Shown one piece after another: positions 54,201 through 64,000 of a DNA stretch of 64,000 bases (its first letter is position 1; the number at the start of each line of letters is the position of its first letter). The notes below the pieces were generated by a model. It worked only from the letters and a program-made list of their open reading frames with translations, did not search any database and was not told where the DNA came from. The position numbers and the translations under genes are program-made. This DNA is from Dysidea avara (Eukaryota > Porifera > Demospongiae > Dictyoceratida > Dysideidae): assembly GCF_963678975.1 (NCBI RefSeq), contig NC_089278.1, forward strand, positions 12,117,479 through 12,181,478, written 5' to 3'.

Positions 54201-57200
54201 ACAACAAGTCAGCCTTTTTTAATGCAAATAATCGTCCACTGTTTATCAGATTTGCACTAAACTTGGTGTGTTATTTTGCCGCAATACATTCTTAAAGTGC
54301 ACTAATGTTCAAGAAAATTGAGATATACATTTGCATTTTACAGGTTTTTGCAATTGAATTTGTCACCTTTGCAATTGACTTCGTCCCGTTTGTAGTAGAG
54401 TTCGTCACTTTTGCAGTAGAATTTGTCCCGTTTGCAATTGTGTCACTTTTGCATTAGAATTCATCACATTTGTACAAGAATTCGTCATAATTACATTGAC
54501 TGCTATAAACCAGCCACTCATCACAAGGTGGATCATTTTTGCCATGGAGAATACCACTTGAGACACTACATGGTAACTGGAGCTGGTTATATGCAAAGCC
54601 ATTCAAGCTAATTAACTTGTTTGCTAGTGACCACACCCATCCCCAATGCTGTAGCATAGTTGCAAATGCTGTTGAAGCTGTAGCAGAAGAAGTATTGCCA
54701 TAGTATAAAGAGTTTTTTACAACAGGTGTACTTCAACAAGATCATGAAGCAGCTGCTATATCTTGTTTTCGTGTTTACTGCAGCTGCCAATGTTGTTACA
54801 GATGAATTCTTGTGCAATTCTAATGACAAATGCAAAACTGATGAATTCAATTGCAAACAGGACAAATTCTACTGCAAAAGCGACAAACTCTAGATGAAGT
54901 CAATTGTAAAGGTGATTAGTTCAATTGTATAATAGTTTTTTTGTAAAGTGTGAAAAGATTAATATAATCCCCTAAATAAAGGGGAAAAACTGAAGAAAAT
55001 AAGGTGGCGATAAAGCAATGGTGCACACAAGAAGCCATAGCAAATACATATGATGTAACATGCCAATTATACTGCCAATTTGTAATTTATGGTAAATAAG
55101 GCAGGGACTAATTAGGCACTACAGCCACAAGTATAAGGTGAGTTGTAACAACAAGCAGCTGCTGTTACACAGGTTAGGTGGAATGTAACTCCCTTAACAA
55201 CAAATTAACAACCTTGACAATGTGAAAACAAGCCACTAATAATTGCTTTGTGACTCACCTTACAGCCTGTTATAAGCATGGTCTTTTCTTTGTAAATATG
55301 GGTTGAACAGCCACGAAACTTTGTAGGAATATTATTATTATTATTATTATTAAAAATAGTGTGCAGAACCTCTAAAGAGTGTGAGTGCACAACACAAATT
55401 ACAATGATGCAGTGCATGGTGAGTGTAGCGTAGTCTTAAACTGTTGTGAAGAAGATTTATTAACTAATTCAGATCTAAGCTGTTCCAAAGTCGAATTGTT
55501 GATAGGAAAAATGAGTACAGATGGCTGTTTATTCTGGAGTAGGGTGGTTAATAGTAAGCAATGGTGTCTGAATAATTTTACATATCAGTATATCAGATAA
55601 CCATTCTATGACTTCTTCGCTTGGGGGTCATTCCGTGTCAAATCAACAAGGAATTTAGGGTCACCTCTCAGATTTTGTCAAAACTTGGTGTGTTTTTAGT
55701 ACCTGTGGTGCTTTACCACTCATGCAAATTTTTAGTGCCATACATCCCATAGTTTCTGATTTATGACCACAAATATTTTGAATATTTCATGAAAAATTGG
55801 TCCACAAAATCAACTGTAACTTTGCACTGTGCAAATATTTTTAAACACAATTTTACACTGATGAAAGACTGTAATCAACCTTTCCAGTGATCCTAAATTA
55901 TGGGATATCTACTTAATTATGATTTAAAGGTACTTTATTAAAACCTTTAATCCTTTACATGTGACCTGCTGAGAAAAAATCAGCCATTTTTGCAAATTCC
56001 TTGAATTCCATTTTATTGGCTTATAGTATGTTCACGTTGAGCTGAATCCTGAAAAACAGCTAAAAATTAAAAGAGGATTTTTTCTCAGTGGAGTTAACAT
56101 TTCAGCCAACCAGATGATTATTGGTAACAGCAAAGGTGTCAACAACAGACACGTACGGTTTGGCTCCATTACAAGTTCGGGAAAGGGCTGTAATGGACAT
56201 TGTGCTTATATGGCTTCCCCGTAGGAAATGTATTGTAAAAATTTTGATTGGCCATAAATATTATGTCAAACATTAAGATTTTGAAATATTTTTATCAGTC
56301 AAGCAGTACTACAAATGAGCCAAATTTCAAGATCGTGTGTAATTGCATCCATGAGTTATTAAATGTTTTTGAGAATTCAGCTCAACGTGAACATACTATA
56401 GTCTGTTCACCATGAACTGACACATCGATCAAGGTATAGTGTTTTCCCTGTGCATCTTCGTGTGGACAAAGAAGAAGGCCATTTCAACAACTAAATTACG
56501 ACGGTAAACTTTATTTCTACCGCATTGTACATAAGCGCCCATAACTCATGTACTGTATGCTGTATGAACACGAAACAAAGATTTTCTTATTTCCAATGAA
56601 CAGGAGCATCTGGTGGTATATAGGTTTTATTGATTTGAGCTTTGTTCAGTACATAATTAAGCAATTGAAATATGCGTAAATTTTTTATGTAGCACGTGTA
56701 TTTTTACCCAGTTTATTTAATAGCAAAATAGAATTTTGTGAAAACGGCCGGTTTTTGCTTAGCGGGTCACATGTTACAAAAAATGCTGCTTGAAATTCCT
56801 TGAATTTTTTGTGAATAATGATTGGGTCATAATCTATGTTTTTGTGGTGGAACCACAATGGGCTCAAGAGTTATAATGGTACCTTTGTCATATAATGGCT
56901 TTTTGTAAAGTGTGTGAAAAGAATAATATAACCCCCCTGAGCCCCCTAAATAAAGGGAAAATCCCACCTGTGTAGTGACCACCTGTATTGAAAGACCACC
57001 TATGTGTTGCAGTTAATTTATACTTCTTTAATCCTTAAACCCGCATGTAATTTTTAGTGACAATGCACTGAAAACGCATACGCCGATAAATCAGCTTTTA
57101 CGCATGGTCTCAAACCAAATGCTGTAGTTGTTGAACTAATAACTGTGCGGCTACGCAATTTGTACTGCTATATTTGTGATGTATAAGGAATAATATGATA

Positions 57201-60175
57201 CCAAGGGATTTACCCTTCGACAAATGTATGGAGCTAAAACTCCCCAGAAACAACATGTACGCAATTAAAACACGCATGCCAATACATGCCTCCAGAAAAT
57301 GGATCATAACTCTGTCCCAGTTCACTGTATCAAGCTGAAATAAACACTAGTAGTTTCGCTACGCATTGTAGAATCACAGCATATAAAGCTCACATGAGTC
57401 AGACATTAATAAAAATGGTTGCCAGACCATGCGTTCACGAGGTAGGGGAAACCAGACGTTGATCTTCAGCTCGTCATAACAAGTGAGTGAATGTTGTTGC
57501 AATGGTTATTCATCACTGTCTAAGTAGCCCAATTAATGTACTTTCCCGGCAGTAATAGGTGGTTTTTGGACTAATGTAATTAGACAAGCTTCATACACAG
57601 CCGGTTTAGAAGCCATCACACATTCATCTATTAGTAATAATAATTGTGTGTATTTTGAGCTTTATAAAAAAAACGTCGATATATTGGCACGTGTGGGTTT
57701 AAGGGTTAATAGGATATTAATGTATAGCACAAAAGCATCAACCCTTTCTAGCAAATCCAAAAATGGTCCTTAGTAGGCAGGTTGACTTTAAATTACAGAT
57801 CTGACAGCAATGTGTCCATAAACATATCATGTGAATGTTGTACCATCTCTTCAGAAATACCTTCTTATCAAGTTGAATCCCACCGTAGTGGACTAAACTC
57901 TATTTAAGTTGCATTTGTGGCTGCATAGGTACGTACAACAGAACTCAAAAGAGCTACCTGGACACTTTGATAACCGGGACGCCTGTTTATACTCCCACTC
58001 TAGTGGTGCACATACATTTGGACCACATACATTTGGACCACATACATTTGGACCTGTGGCTTCTGTAATATGAGCACTTCATTATGGTCCTAGAAATGGA
58101 AGAGTGTTACCATATACATGCATTACTTGTACCTCGAAATTAATTACTAAATTACTTTACATTCATGACCACTTTGAAGATCAAGTCATAAATCCATGTA
58201 CATACTCACACACGAGGTAAACATGTTGACCACATTTACATGTGTGTTAAACATTTTGTCTATACTAGCATGAATGCACAATACTTTGGAAAACCATTTA
58301 GTAAATACAGTACTATAAAATCACTCATTTAAAGTCCATCTGTCAAATAAGGATTTGCTAGAAAGGGTTGATGCTTTGGTACTATACATTAATATCAAGA
58401 GTTCATAGTCTCTGTCATTTTATATTATGAACTCTTGTTAATATCCTATTAAAGAAGTATATAATTAACTGCAACACATCGGTGGTCTTTCAATGCAGGT
58501 GGTCGCTAATACAGGCTGCACTATACTTAGACACCTTCACTCTGTAAGACAAACTTGCAATGGCCTTTTTGCGAGTGGTTATCGTAGGTATACACTCCCA
58601 TACAGCAATAATAGACTACAAAATTCCACTGCGTACCACGCATAACTCTTGAGCCCACATTGTGGTCCCACCACAAAAAATATTATCAAACATAGACCAT
58701 GACCCAATCATTCATCATTCACAAAAATATTCAAGGAATTTTTTTGAAATACAAAGGATTAAAGTTTTAATAAAGTACTTTTGAACCATAATTAAGTAGA
58801 TATCCTATAGTTTAGGGATCACTTGTAAGGTCGATCACAGTCTTCCGCCAGTAAAAATTGTGTTTAAAAATATTTACACAGTGCAAAGTTACAGTCAATT
58901 TTCTAACAAGAGATGGACCAATTTTTCATGAATACTTGTGGCTATAAATCAGAAAGCATGGGATGTATGGAACTAAACATTTACGTGAGTGATAAGCACC
59001 ACAGGTGCTACAAACACACCAAATTTTGTCAAAATCTGAGAGGTGACCCTAAATTCTTTGTTGATTTGACACGGAATGACCCTTGGTGCGAACGGTGGAA
59101 CAAGGCTTCCATATGCTTGTAAATGCCGTATATTTCGACTTGTAAATCGCTTCCACTTATTGATATGTAGAATGATTCTCGTATTAGTATGCTTTCATCG
59201 TGTTAAGTATTGGAGCTAAAACTTGAGGTTATTGAGAGATAACGTGTTTTCTGTGGTCCACTAAGTACTGCCCGATTTCTTGCTGTGATAACAGTTTTAC
59301 ACTTTTTACTCTCTACTAATGATAGATTCCTATATGTGTGTTTATTTGCATGCAAAATTAATTACTAGTTATCGCTTTCACTATGTCTTAAAATTGAGAC
59401 ACAGTAGATTGTTGTCGGGAATGCGTGTTATTGCTTTAGCATAGGGCATTTACAGTACAAAAATGATTCCAATTCAAGAAGGGAGCACATACAGTAGCTG
59501 CATATGTTTCAAAATTGCATTTTCTTCCTGTAAATATACTCACAATGTGGTGCGCCAGCTTTCTTGATATCCTCATACTTCTGGTGCTAGTATCTGATGA
59601 TTAACAAGTGGTTTTATAAGCATGTGATGTTATTTTCACCTATGATTATGGGATAAAGTTGTTCAAGTTACATTTTTGTACTACCTAACATGGGATAGTA
59701 GGCAAGTTACTATATTACAGTAAGTACATGTGTATAGTACTTAGATTATAAGTTGCTGATCTTTTTGCAATGTAATGATCTTGTTCTGTGGTCTGCGCAA
59801 TGACTGATACGTGGTGCACAGAAATATGCATCCGTGCATTGTCCAAGTGATGAATCATTATAGAATACTAGTCTTAATTACTTAAATTATATCCCACAAT
59901 ATAAAGCTTCAATGTAATGAGTCAAAGCATACAATATCATTTGACTGGTTGGGCATCAAAAGACATGAGCAAACCTTAGATAGTCTAATAGCAGTCACTA
60001 AATATTAGTGTTGGATTTATAATTTGGTAAATTTTAGCATCTAGAGTATGATAGAACTACACTGTATGTTAGTGATCATTGTGTTGTCCATGTATTCATT
60101 GTAGGTCATAGAGAAAATGTGACAACTTTGAGGATTAATGACATCACAATTGATGTTGATGCAATTAACAATTGA
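42203..60175 (+). CDS. mrpl21: Mitochondrial large-subunit ribosomal protein bL21m
   Basis: Seven exons: 42203-42306, 43420-43502, 44998-45069, 50425-50513, 51213-51265, 51445-51548 and 60105-60175 (TGA). Every junction is GT-AG and in phase, giving 191 residues, close to human MRPL21 (about 205). The first exon is Arg/Ser/Leu-rich without acidic residues (MVTRLRGSLRLSVCRISLVR), as expected of a mitochondrial targeting peptide. The bL21 fold follows: NLFAVVHIS-GRQFKVTKNDLIVIHRIP, the IVLEKVLLVASENFSLIGTPLL strand region written across two exons, then VNATVVEHTRLAKVIIFKKKRRKGYKKKKG and the C-terminal ENVTTLRINDITI strand. It binds rRNA in the mitoribosome large subunit. The gene starts only 456 bp after the ZMIZ stop on the same strand. 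Its 18-kb span is almost entirely transposon-derived intron; the last intron is 8.6 kb. Exon 2 (83 nt, not a multiple of 3) lies between two inverted copies of a repeat. Confidence 0.93.
42711..43350 (+). mobile_element. Element with terminal arrays of 21-bp units, copy A
   Basis: Ends CAGGTTTTTGCAATTGAATTC and its inverse, flanked by TA. The left end is built from about eight head-to-tail 21-bp units (TTTGCAATTGAATTCGTC plus three variable bases); the right end holds about seven units of the inverse. Between them is a roughly 300-bp unique core. Lies in mrpl21 intron 1. Confidence 0.85.
44153..44902 (-). mobile_element. Element with terminal arrays of 21-bp units, copy B (inverted)
   Basis: Same architecture and core as copy A but in the opposite orientation, 750 bp, flanked by TA. 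The arrays have about ten units each, with variable triplets CCG, GCT, GGT and similar. The core has about 18 bp near 44402-44425 that copy A lacks. Lies in mrpl21 intron 2. Confidence 0.85.
45070..46532. other. mrpl21 intron 3, left part
   Basis: Short inverted repeats at 45441-45490 (AAGGATCTTCGTGGATTTTAAAA with its near complement) and at 46270-46320 (CTGCTAGCAGGT twice) suggest decayed DNA elements. A block at about 46160-46215 matches 21018-21070. No coding evidence. Confidence 0.45.
46533..46804. repeat. Fold-back repeat, arms about 120 bp
   Basis: Arms share AAAAATGAAGTAGGGATCC / GGATCCCTACTTCATTTTT and GTAGCTCGGTGG / CCACCGAGCTAC. A single-arm relative is at 62690-62815 (GATCCCTACTTCATTTTTAAA). 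Confidence 0.8.
46829..47418. mobile_element. piggyBac-like MITE, TTAA target, copy 1
   Basis: TTAA at 46825-46828 and 47419-47422 bound CCCTTAAACCCGCATGCA at the left and a partly mutated TGCAGGTTTAATTAATAAGGG at the right. In mrpl21 intron 3. Confidence 0.72.
47423..50424. other. mrpl21 intron 3, right part
   Basis: 3 kb with the (GTGA)n tract at 48022-48064. Several short open frames here have no recognisable protein features and I treat them as chance. Confidence 0.5.
48022..48064. repeat. (GTGA)n microsatellite
   Basis: About ten head-to-tail GTGA units in mrpl21 intron 3. Confidence 0.95.
50541..51136. mobile_element. piggyBac-like MITE, TTAA target, copy 2
   Basis: TTAA at 50537-50540 and 51137-51140 bound CCCTTAAACC and GGTTTAAGGG. 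Inside, words such as CTACGCAATTTG and GATACC(T/A)AGGG are shared with the other copies. In mrpl21 intron 4, starting 27 bp after exon 4. Confidence 0.82.
51928..53298. repeat. 1.37-kb near-perfect inverted repeat
   Basis: The two arms, each about 600-650 bp, meet near 52600-52620. CACTCTTTTTGATAAAAGC at the left matches GCTTTTATCAAAAAGTG at the right. Interior landmarks such as GGGGAGGCATG / CGTGCCTCCCC and AAGGACAAGGGACC / GGTCCCTTGTCCTT also pair. Lies in the last mrpl21 intron. No coding potential recognised. Confidence 0.88.
53299..54340. other. mrpl21 last intron, between palindrome and copy C
   Basis: About 1 kb AT-rich sequence. GTGCCTATGGCACCACAG near 53360 resembles GTGCCTATGGCGTCACAG near 45750, a small dispersed repeat. 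No coding evidence. Confidence 0.45.
54341..54945 (+). mobile_element. Element with terminal arrays of 21-bp units, copy C (degraded)
   Basis: Left end CAGGTTTTTGCAATTGAATT is intact. The arrays are mutated and shorter. The core is recognisable (GTGACCACACCCATC..., TATAAAGAGTTTTTTAC). The right end is diverged; its position is approximate. In the last mrpl21 intron. Confidence 0.7.
54999..55196 (+). repeat. Dispersed repeat, second copy of the 10.8-kb repeat
   Basis: Shares AAGGTGGCGATAAAGCAA, AAGAAGCCATAGCAAATAC and AACAAGCAGCTGCTGTTACAC with 10820-10975. Confidence 0.7.
55330..55352. repeat. (ATT)n microsatellite
   Basis: Seven or so ATT units in the last mrpl21 intron. Confidence 0.9.
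55963..56774. mobile_element. Nested element with CATGTGACC-type inverted ends
   Basis: Left ACATGTGACCTGCTGAGAAA pairs with right TTTGCTTAGCGGGTCACATGT. It is absent from the matching position of the other fold-back arm. Target duplication not resolved. Confidence 0.6.
56034..56398. mobile_element. Nested MITE with TAGTATGTTCACGTTGAGCT termini
   Basis: A roughly 26-bp inverted repeat (TAGTATGTTCACGTTGAGCT... and its complement) flanked by TA. Sits inside 55963-56774, so it is the third nesting level. Confidence 0.8.
57032..57705. mobile_element. piggyBac-like MITE, TTAA target, copy 3, nested
   Basis: TTAA at 57028-57031 and 57706-57709 bound CCTTAAACCCGCATGTAA and GTGTGGGTTTAAGGG. It is inserted in the left arm of the 55625-59082 fold-back element; the right arm keeps the uninterrupted site with one TTAA. 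Confidence 0.88.
59083..60104. other. mrpl21 last intron, 3' end
   Basis: About 1 kb AT-rich sequence between the fold-back element and exon 7. Nothing recognised. Confidence 0.5.
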
Positions 60176-60884
60176 TATACTGTGCATTGTACTGTTATTA
60201 TCATCCATTTTCTATGTACCTACACTCTGTATGCTTGTTGATTTTATCACACTTCACATTGCTATTAGTAATGTTCAGTAGTTATACACCTACCCTGAAC
60301 AATTGTACTGAAGATTACTCTTACGAAACACCACAAACAAGGGGAACAATGCCATGCTAGTACCAAAGAAATTTAAAGTGACAGAACCAAGGTATTTAGA
60401 AATAATTTTAGCTTAGTATAAAAGTAATGCAAATCTTGTACAAATAATAGGCACCAGACTCTGCTACTTTGATTTGCATACTGTAGGTCCATGTCATGAC
60501 CAATGGACTATAGAAATTCTCATAGGGAAGGTCTAAAGATAACACCATTACAGGCATTCATTTCATGAATGAACGTACAAGTATATGTGTTGCCGGTGAG
60601 CATTCCATGTCCAATACCTGATTCATATGGCATTCCACATCTCATATCTGTTATCACACATATACACATCTAACTCTGCAACAGTCAGTACATCATACAG
60701 TGTGGTAGTACTATATAGTAGGGACCATAAAGGTTTGGACTTTCTTGCCAAAAGTATCCGGCCTCGCTTCTTCATAACAGTTTGGCAATATTGGTCAAGC
60801 CCATAAATGTCTTCAGAGTGACTCCAAACCCTTCCAGCAAATTAGATAGCACTGGCTATTGTAATTGATAGTTGGGTACAGATA

Positions 60885-61470
60885 TGGGGCCAAGTACATG
60901 AGTACTTATACTTAAGTACACTTAAGTACAGATTTGAAAGTACTTGTACTTTACTTAAATACTTCCTTAATTTCCCCAGTTTACTTGTACTTATACTCAA
61001 GTACTTTGCTATGTACTTAAGTACTTGTAAGTGCTGCAAACATTGTACGTAGTTTGTACACAGTGGGTACATTGCAAAATTGCATGAAGGTACAGTGTAC
61101 AATTCTTCTAGTGCCTTCCCTAACCTTACTATGTATCATGTAGCCACGATTAATGATGTCATAGAATTCTGGCAAATAAAAACAATGCTGCTGCTAAAGT
61201 TAGTGCATTTTAAGTGTTTAAGAGAGAGAATAGTTGACAAAAACCTGAAAGTACCAACCCCACTAGGTACACTTACATACTACAATACACTGAGTAAGTG
61301 TATATTTTGCTACAGCAAAATGTACTTGTACTTTACTTGAGTACTTCCAGCATGTACTTGTACTTTACTTAAGTACTCTCTTGATTGTCGCCAGAGTACT
61401 TGTACTTATACTTGGAAAATTCAAAAGTACTTGTACTTTACTTAAGTACTTTCAAATGTACTTGGCCCCA
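60885..61470. mobile_element. MITE-like repeat built from AAGTACTT words
   Basis: TGGGGCCAAGTACAT and ATGTACTTGGCCCCA form the ends; the arms are dense in AGTACTTGTACTT words that pair with each other. The middle (61080-61300) is unique. Intergenic between mrpl21 and the secreted protein gene. Confidence 0.75.
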
Positions 61471-61747
61471 TGTCTGGTTGGGTACACGTTTAATTGCATA
61501 ATTTCTCTACTGGCTGGATTGATTCTAGTGATGATTGCAGATGCACTTCTTGTTAATCTTGTACTGTTCTTTGTTTAATGTTCTTTGTTTAATGTTGAGC
61601 TAAGTATTAAGATGGCAATGGTGCTCTCCAGTAATTGTTGAAATTCCTAATCGGATGAGGGTGGACGCGGACTGTGATCAACATTAGCGCAGGCCCTTCC
61701 TGGACATCACAACTACACTTATCAGTGTCCCTATTCAATAGTTAATA

Positions 61748-61856
61748 GTCACCTCTATTCTTTTATTCCCTCAGACTATGGAACAACCTAGACTATGAAT
61801 CAGTTAACCAGTCTACTTTGCAGCAGTTTAAGAATAGTTTACTCAATCATTTGTAG
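61748..61856 (+). pseudogene. 3' tail of a non-LTR retrotransposon reverse transcriptase ORF
   Basis: Open frame reading SPLFFYSLRLWNNLD, then STLQQFKNSLLNHL and TAG. RLWN...L then FK..L..L is the usual C-terminal end of LINE ORF2 proteins. The upstream part of the ORF is missing, as expected of 5'-truncated copies. Intergenic, upstream of the secreted protein gene. Confidence 0.6.
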
Positions 61857-62057
61857 CTTTGCACACACCACATGCAACTTATATTATATTGTGTTGTGCC
61901 TATACCCCACTTGAGGTTTTGCACACTAATAATGACATGCGGAAATGACGTATCCTATGTCTAATTAGTCATGTGATATTCGCATGTACACGCCTCCTAC
62001 CAAGTTGACTGGTGCCGATATTGACAGAGTGTAGTGATTCGTCTAGTGGTTGTAAGA

Positions 62058-64000
62058 ATGACGCGCTTAGTAGCATTGTTAGTGTTGTTGGGAATTGTCA
62101 TCAGCGTAGACGCTTGGAGTTTTCGCGATCTTAGGAATACCATATCACGAAGTGGCGAGAAAAGCAAGCGTGCTACCAACTGCAATGATGCCTACAGGGA
62201 GACACAAAGTCCTAGATATGAACAGTGTTTACAATACCTGAGTAGTGACGAACTCACAGATCAGCAGCTAGATACATTCTGCCTTCAACACTGTATACCT
62301 ATATTGGGACGTGTGTTCCACGATATCTATACTTACTGCAATGAGGAAGTAAGAACACCCTTTCAGTAGTTGCATTCAGGTTATGTTATGCTTGCCACAA
62401 TGCATAGGCAGTCACAATTGCCCGGGCACATGCGTAAAACACATGCATGCATTATATCATTCTTTGTTGCTGGATTGCAAAAATGTAAGTATAGCTGCTA
62501 GAACAAGTATGTCCAATACATTTTGATTTAAAAAATTGTACCGCCTACCTCAAATCTGTTTAATAACTTTCCGGGTGTGATATGTGTAGAGCAATTTTTT
62601 TTTTTTTTTGCGAGTACAGTGCATGCCAGAAGAAATCCAATTCACAGAAATTTTGGCGCTGAACAAAATAATTGTTATAGCTAATGTGCCAAAGTAGCTA
62701 TAGGGACTTTCCCATCAAGCTATGCTGTAATAGCATGCATCATTCATCTCTTGTTTCACTACTTTTTATTACATAGATCCCTACTTCATTTTTAAATTAA
62801 CAATTTTTAAAATACTAGTGGCAAATTGAATGGCAAAGGGAACGCTCTGAAGCTATTTCTATACAATAGCATGCATACGCAAAGTTTATGGACATGTACT
62901 AAATCACCAGTTTGCTACATGGAACGGACATCATTGTGCTTAATCACGGAAACACTGTAACTTAACCTGCAGAACTAATTCACAATGCTTTCGTTTCATT
63001 GTAACATAATGGGTATCAAGACACTTATCATTAATTGTCCATTACTAGGATCTGGCAAACATCACCATCTACCTCAATCTGATGTGTACCAAGAATGGCT
63101 TTGGGGTCTATTGTTATGACACATTTATGAACTTAGACGATGACAATCTACCTTCCTACTTCAACGTAAGTACAAACTAGACCAGAACATTTTGCTTGAT
63201 ATTATATGGTGTTGTATGTCTTTGTTATCATTTACAGAGCTGTTTGGCTACATCCTTTACGGGTAGTTGTACTGATGCTTGCAAAAATGTAAGTTTTATA
63301 TTTTGTATGTGGAAAATATAATTATATACTCTATTCATTGACGATGATATCACTAACACCTAATATTTAAAACAGTATTATTAAAACAAACATACTTGGT
63401 GACAAGTTGACACCAAAATAATAGAAATGTCTTATGGGTTCCACAATATGAATATCTTTTATTGATCCTGGCACATTTTGCTTGTTGAATATACCTTTCC
63501 CAAATCCTTATTGTGCCTGTGACCCAATGAAAGCACAATACCTGTAGGCCAGACAGATAGCATACAATATAGGTATAGACTGGTGGAGTGGCAGGTATCA
63601 TGTCCCCATAGTTTGGCTTGTGACAAACTGGATCCCACTCCACTTCATAGTGCTGTGATAAAGTCCATAAATATAATGCTATACTGTACCCAGTCATTAT
63701 GAAGGGACATGTCAGTATTTTCACATGGGCACTGGGCTTTGATTATTTAACATTTATATAATTTATACTCTGTAAATTACAGGTTGCTGATTATATTGAA
63801 ACTAAACTTGGTTGCTGTTATGAGTCTGTTGTCCAAAATGCAGATTTTTTCGGGTATGATGATTTTATGCAAATTAGTTAACACTATTTTTGTACAATTA
63901 GCTAAACAGAGCAAGAATAATGTGCACTTTTCATTTAGAATACCTCCGGAGTTCGTTTATTCAGCATCTTTCTTTTCAAAGTGTGCTGGAGAATCCATCA
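62058..64000 (+). CDS. Secreted cysteine-rich protein, function unknown (3' partial)
   Basis: Five exons are visible, all in phase: 62058-62348, 63049-63165, 63238-63288, 63783-63853 and 63939 to the window edge. The ATG at 62058 starts a clear signal peptide (MTRLVALLVLLGIVISVDA) with a hydrophobic core and an Ala before the likely cleavage site. The mature part is basic at first (KSKR) and then has regularly spaced cysteines, including CLQHC, CTKNGFGVYC, SCLATSFTGSCTDAC and LGCCYES, so disulfide-bonded extracellular folding is likely. No enzyme motif or known domain is recognised. The family is probably lineage-restricted. The gene follows mrpl21 by 1.9 kb on the same strand. Exon structure is well supported by phases; the function is open. 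Confidence 0.75.
62690..62815. repeat. Single-arm relic of the 46.5-kb fold-back repeat
   Basis: Matches the right arm of 46533-46804 (GCCAAAGTAG, CATCATTCATCTCTTGTT, CCCTACTTCATTTTTAAA). In intron 1 of the secreted protein gene. Confidence 0.6.

Larger units (their letters stand above)
55625..59082. mobile_element. Fold-back element with arms of about 1.2 kb or more, nested insertions
   Basis: GGGTCATTCCGTGTCAAATC at the left and its inverse at the right, flanked by TTGG at 55621-55624 and 59083-59086. The arms match over long stretches: 55625-55960 with 58735-59082, 56775-57027 with about 58440-58730, and 57710-57765 with about 58350-58435. Insertions at 55963-56774, 56034-56398 and 57032-57705 interrupt the left arm only. 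No protein domain is recognised. Within the last mrpl21 intron. Confidence 0.85.
60176..62057. other. Intergenic region between mrpl21 and the secreted protein gene
   Basis: Holds the mrpl21 3' UTR, a dispersed repeat at about 60700-60840, the AAGTACTT-word MITE and the LINE tail. The last 150 bp should carry the promoter of the secreted protein gene. Confidence 0.5.

Noticed and set aside
63353..63724. A 123-residue minus-strand protein
   Set aside because: It lies inside the intron between exons 3 and 4 of the secreted protein gene and shows no domain, codon pattern or signal that would set it apart from chance.

Overview
The window is eukaryotic and animal. It holds intron-rich genes with canonical GT-AG junctions, AT-rich non-coding DNA and a dense load of transposable elements. 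A ZMIZ-type SP-RING gene and a nuclear-encoded mitochondrial ribosomal protein gene point to a metazoan. Short exons, compact intergenic distances and the mixture of tyrosine-recombinase retroelements and many MITEs suit a non-bilaterian or other invertebrate. A sponge is my guess, but the sequence alone does not prove it.

Four host genes lie on the + strand. (1) The 3' part of a coiled-coil protein with two UVR-like motifs (1-29925, 17 exons, all phases consistent). (2) A complete ZMIZ1/2 orthologue (30634-41746, 15 exons, 1121 codons plus stop). (3) mrpl21, mitochondrial ribosomal protein bL21m (42203-60175, 7 exons, 191 codons plus stop, last intron about 8.6 kb). (4) The 5' part of a secreted Cys-rich protein of unknown function (62058 to the window end). 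Exons were assembled by eye from splice signals, codon phase and, for genes 2 and 3, homology.

The introns are where the mobile elements live. Intron 3 of gene 1 (about 13.9 kb) contains a hAT-type MITE, a nearly intact antisense Ngaro/PAT-like tyrosine-recombinase retrotransposon with split direct repeats, a second hAT-type MITE, and a decayed Mutator-like transposase with a YqaJ-type nuclease region. The ZMIZ introns carry a second copy of the 11-kb hAT MITE and a TA-flanked MITE. The mrpl21 introns hold the most unusual material. There are three copies of an element whose termini are arrays of 21-bp units, two of them inverted on either side of the 83-bp exon 2. There are also piggyBac-like TTAA MITEs, a 1.37-kb near-palindrome, and a nested fold-back element of 3.46 kb in which one arm keeps the empty target site of a MITE inserted in the other arm.

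Best candidates for something undescribed are the 21-bp-unit element family (with a protein-like core shared by all copies), its inverted pair around mrpl21 exon 2, and the nested fold-back locus. I saw no CRISPR array, rRNA gene or confident functional tRNA gene.
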